A stretch of 64,000 nt of DNA, taken from assembly GCF_002893765.1 (NCBI RefSeq), contig NZ_CP025938.1, positions 744,001-808,000 on the forward strand, read 5' to 3'. Positions within the stretch are counted from its first letter, which is position 1. Every line of letters begins with the position of its first letter. Source of the stretch: Tamlana carrageenivorans (GTDB lineage Bacteria; Bacteroidota; Bacteroidia; Flavobacteriales; Flavobacteriaceae). The notes below the pieces were generated by a model. The model made no database searches, was not told the origin of the DNA, and saw nothing but the letters and a program-made list of their open reading frames with translations. Below are positions 61,224 to 64,000 of the stretch, in pieces. A program made the position numbers and the translations under genes.

Positions 61224-64000
61224 ATGAAATCAAAGTTTAGTGGAATTCTAACGCTGTTATTAGCGTTATTCGTGCAACTCACGTTCGCACAAGAAAAGAC
61301 AGTTTCAGGTATGGTATTAGATGATTATAGTCTACCACTTCCTGGAGCCACAGTCTTAGTTAAAGGTACAACTACAGGAACATCAACAGATTTCGATGGT
61401 AAATATTCTATACAAGCAAACGAAGGAGACGTAATTGTTTTCAGCTTTGTTGGTTATTCAACTCAAGAAATCACCGTATCGTCATCAAACACCATCAACG
61501 TTACTTTACAAGAAGACGCAGAGTCTTTAGATGAGGTTTTAATTGTTGGTTACGGTACATCAACCTTAAGATCATTTACAGGTTCTGCAACTCAAATTGA
61601 AGCAGAAGCATTAGATCGTAAAACAGTATCTAACGTTTCTCAAGCCTTAGCTGGTGAAGCTTCCGGTGTACGTGTTATAAACACAAGCGGACAGCCAGGT
61701 GAAGATGCCACCGTACGAATTAGAGGTTTTGGTTCTGTAAATGGTAACAGAGACCCTTTATATGTATTAGACGGTGTTCCTTACACAGGATCTATTAATG
61801 CTATTAACCCTACAGATATTGAATCTACTACCATCCTTAAAGATGCCGCTGCAACTGCAATTTACGGGTCTAGAGGTGCTAACGGTGTTATTGTAATAAA
61901 CACTAAAAAAGGTTCTAGAGGAAAAGATGAAATAGAATTAGACATTAGAACGGGTCAGAACTTTAATGGTTTACCACGTTATTCTACTATTTCTTCTCCA
62001 GAAGAATACATTGGCATTAGCTGGGAAGCCCTTAAAAACAGAGGAAATGCTATTAATGGATCGGGTGGTGAAGACTACGCAAACCAAAGATTATTTAGCA
62101 GCTCTGGTATAAATCCAGCCTATAACATGTGGAATGTTGCTAACGGTGCAGAACTTATAGATCCTGCTACAGGACTAGTTCGTAACGGAGTTACACGTAA
62201 ATATAATCCAGAAAACTGGGAAGATTACGCATTCCAGGCTTCATTAAGAACCGAAGCGAATTTAAAAATTAGTGGTGGTACAGATAAAACAAGATACTTT
62301 ACTTCTTTCGGATATTTAAATGATAACGGATATTCTATCAACTCTGATTACAAACGTTATTCTGTACGTGCAAATATCGAACATAAAGCTAAAGATTGGT
62401 TGTCTGGTAGCCTTAATATTGGTTATACTAACTCTACAGCTAATAATGGAGGTCAATCTGAAGACTCTGGATCGGTATTCTGGTTTGTAGATAACATCCC
62501 TTCTATTTACCCATTATTTTTAAGAGATGCTGATGGTAATACCATGCCAGACCCTCATTACGGTGGTAACATTTACGATTACGGTGAAGGACGTGGATTT
62601 GGTGGTTTAACCAATGCTATTGCTGATGCACATAACTCAATTTCAAGAAGTTTTGTTCACAACCTAAACGGTAGTGCAAATATTGACATTTCATTTAATG
62701 ACGATTTAAAACTAATCAACAAGTTTGGGTGGAACTACTACAATAGCGACTACACAAACCAAGAAGGACCATTTTATGGCCCAAGTGCTGGACAGAACGG
62801 TTCTATTTTTAAGAGAAGAACAGATATTTTTTCTTATAACTTATTAAATATGTTAACCTTTAAGAAGAAATTGGACGGTCATAATTTTGACGCGCTTGCC
62901 GCTCACGAAATTAACGATTGGAACAGACAATACTTATATGGTTCTAAAAACTATTTAACAGATCCAGATGGTACCGATTGGAACGATGCTATCATCCAAA
63001 CACCAATGTCTTCTTTCAACGAGGGTTACTCTTTAGAAAGTTTCTTTGGTCAGTTAAACTATAACTACAACGAAACATACTTCTTAGCAGGTACTATTAG
63101 ACGAGATGGATCTTCAAGATTTAAAAAAGGAAACAAATGGGGTACGTTTTACTCATTTAGTGGTGCTTGGGCACTTTCCAATGAAGATTTCATGAGCAAA
63201 CAAAACATATTTACGTTCCTTAAATTAAAAGCCAGTTATGGTAAAATTGGTGATCAAGGTGGTGTAGGATTCTACCCTGGGTTAGATTTATACTCGGTAG
63301 GAAACTTAGATGATAAACCAACATTAGTATTTGATTCAAAAGGAAACCCAGATTTAACTTGGGAAACCTCTAATCAATTCCAAACAGGTGTAGAATTTTC
63401 ATTAGGTAAATATTTAGATGCTAGTGTAGATTACTATATTAAAGATACCGAAAATTTAATTTTCGACAGACAAGTTGGTCCATCTTTAGGGTATGCTATC
63501 ATTAAAGTTAACGACGGATCTTTACGCAACAAGGGTCTTGAATTTGATCTTAATGCACACTTAGTTAAAACAAAAGATTTCTACCTAGATTTAGGAATTA
63601 ATGGCGAAATCGCATCTAACGAACTTACAAGAATGCCTATTGACCCTGCTACAGGCGAACAAAAAGTTTTAGACATTCAAGGCCGATATGGTAGAGCTGT
63701 TGGTCACTCTATTTACGACTTCTATATGCGTGAGTGGGCTGGTGTAGACTCGGAAACTGGTCTTGGACAATGGAATCAGTATTACTACGATGCCAATAAT
63801 GATGGTATGGTAAATAGCGGTGAAGAGATTAAATCGCTAACAGATTACTTAGCACAATATCCGGACAGAGCAGGTAATATTTCTAAAACAACAACGACTA
63901 CATACGCTGATGCTACTCAGAAATTTATCGACAAAAGCATTATTCCAGATGTTAGAGGTGCAGTTAACTTAGCAACAGGCTATAAAGGCTTCCAACTTAA
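61224..64000 (+). CDS. SusC/RagA-family TonB-dependent receptor, 3' end missing
   Basis: An outer-membrane importer of glycans or peptides; 925 residues lie in the window without a stop, and the family is usually about 1000. The signal peptide ends in LTFAQ (about residue 23). A carboxypeptidase-regulatory-like domain follows (SGMVLDDYSLPLPGATVLVK, about residues 29-48), then a TonB-box-like region (SLDEVLIVGYGT) and the plug domain (VRIRGFGSVNGNRDPLYVLD near residue 168, then YGSRGANGVIVINTKKG). The barrel runs to the window end. A susD partner would be expected just outside. The ATG lies 118 nt after the BamA-like gene. Confidence 0.95.
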   Translation, partial: MKSKFSGILTLLLALFVQLTFAQEKTVSGMVLDDYSLPLPGATVLVKGTTTGTSTDFDGKYSIQANEGDVIVFSFVGYSTQEITVSSSNTINVTLQEDAESLDEVLIVGYGTSTLRSFTGSATQIEAEALDRKTVSNVSQALAGEASGVRVINTSGQPGEDATVRIRGFGSVNGNRDPLYVLDGVPYTGSINAINPTDIESTTILKDAAATAIYGSRGANGVIVINTKKGSRGKDEIELDIRTGQNFNGLPRYSTISSPEEYIGISWEALKNRGNAINGSGGEDYANQRLFSSSGINPAYNMWNVANGAELIDPATGLVRNGVTRKYNPENWEDYAFQASLRTEANLKISGGTDKTRYFTSFGYLNDNGYSINSDYKRYSVRANIEHKAKDWLSGSLNIGYTNSTANNGGQSEDSGSVFWFVDNIPSIYPLFLRDADGNTMPDPHYGGNIYDYGEGRGFGGLTNAIADAHNSISRSFVHNLNGSANIDISFNDDLKLINKFGWNYYNSDYTNQEGPFYGPSAGQNGSIFKRRTDIFSYNLLNMLTFKKKLDGHNFDALAAHEINDWNRQYLYGSKNYLTDPDGTDWNDAIIQTPMSSFNEGYSLESFFGQLNYNYNETYFLAGTIRRDGSSRFKKGNKWGTFYSFSGAWALSNEDFMSKQNIFTFLKLKASYGKIGDQGGVGFYPGLDLYSVGNLDDKPTLVFDSKGNPDLTWETSNQFQTGVEFSLGKYLDASVDYYIKDTENLIFDRQVGPSLGYAIIKVNDGSLRNKGLEFDLNAHLVKTKDFYLDLGINGEIASNELTRMPIDPATGEQKVLDIQGRYGRAVGHSIYDFYMREWAGVDSETGLGQWNQYYYDANNDGMVNSGEEIKSLTDYLAQYPDRAGNISKTTTTTYADATQKFIDKSIIPDVRGAVNLATGYKGFQL

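Overview
The window is about 36% GC by eye and reads as the chromosome of a member of the Bacteroidota, most likely a marine-type Flavobacteriaceae. The grounds are a SusC/RagA TonB-dependent receptor, a Por (type IX) secretion C-terminal domain, the phylum -7 promoter element TAnnTTTG in front of many genes, no obvious Shine-Dalgarno sequences, a GatB-AspS fusion, and the gene order rplQ-carA-eno-gltA-amidinotransferase-ctlX. I see no rRNA, tRNA or CRISPR array.

Layout. Positions 1-4514 hold the end of gatA and a gene joining gatB to aspS (tRNA-dependent amidation). Positions 4.7-10.2 kb are accessory: a lipoprotein, a gene split by an IS4-type element (9-bp target duplication), a GAF histidine kinase and a second IS4-type element. 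Positions 10.2-17 kb carry ordinary genes: DUF2911, DUF202, queE, a HerA-like ATPase, a lipoprotein/YitT/cupin/hydrolase run and rluF. Positions 17-19.7 kb hold a likely inorganic-carbon module: a CbbR-like LysR regulator divergent from a small membrane protein, an SbtA-type bicarbonate permease and a 99-aa protein. Next come folD, a four-helix-bundle gene flanked by short repeats, and ffh. Positions 22.7-26.8 kb hold a DUF1800/DUF1501/lipoprotein trio, followed by argS and a TPR histidine kinase.

Positions 31.0-35.1 kb are a decaying araC-cupin locus. The araC gene is cut by an IS256 and an IS3 element and also carries a 1-nt deletion. Removing both elements and one copy of each target duplication restores a single open frame apart from that deletion. 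The downstream cupin gene has two in-frame stops.

From 35.2 to 59.2 kb nearly everything is on the minus strand. Read in transcription order it is rpsL-rpsG-fusA-rpsJ, then the S10-spc-alpha ribosomal protein genes with secY, infA, rpmJ and rpoA, ending at rplQ; then carA, eno, gltA, an amidinotransferase-type hydrolase and ctlX. Terminator-like hairpins and TAnnTTTG elements suggest that this block is split after rpsJ and after rpsK. The last 4.6 kb diverge on the plus strand: a BamA/TamA-like outer-membrane protein and the start of a SusC-family receptor that runs off the window.
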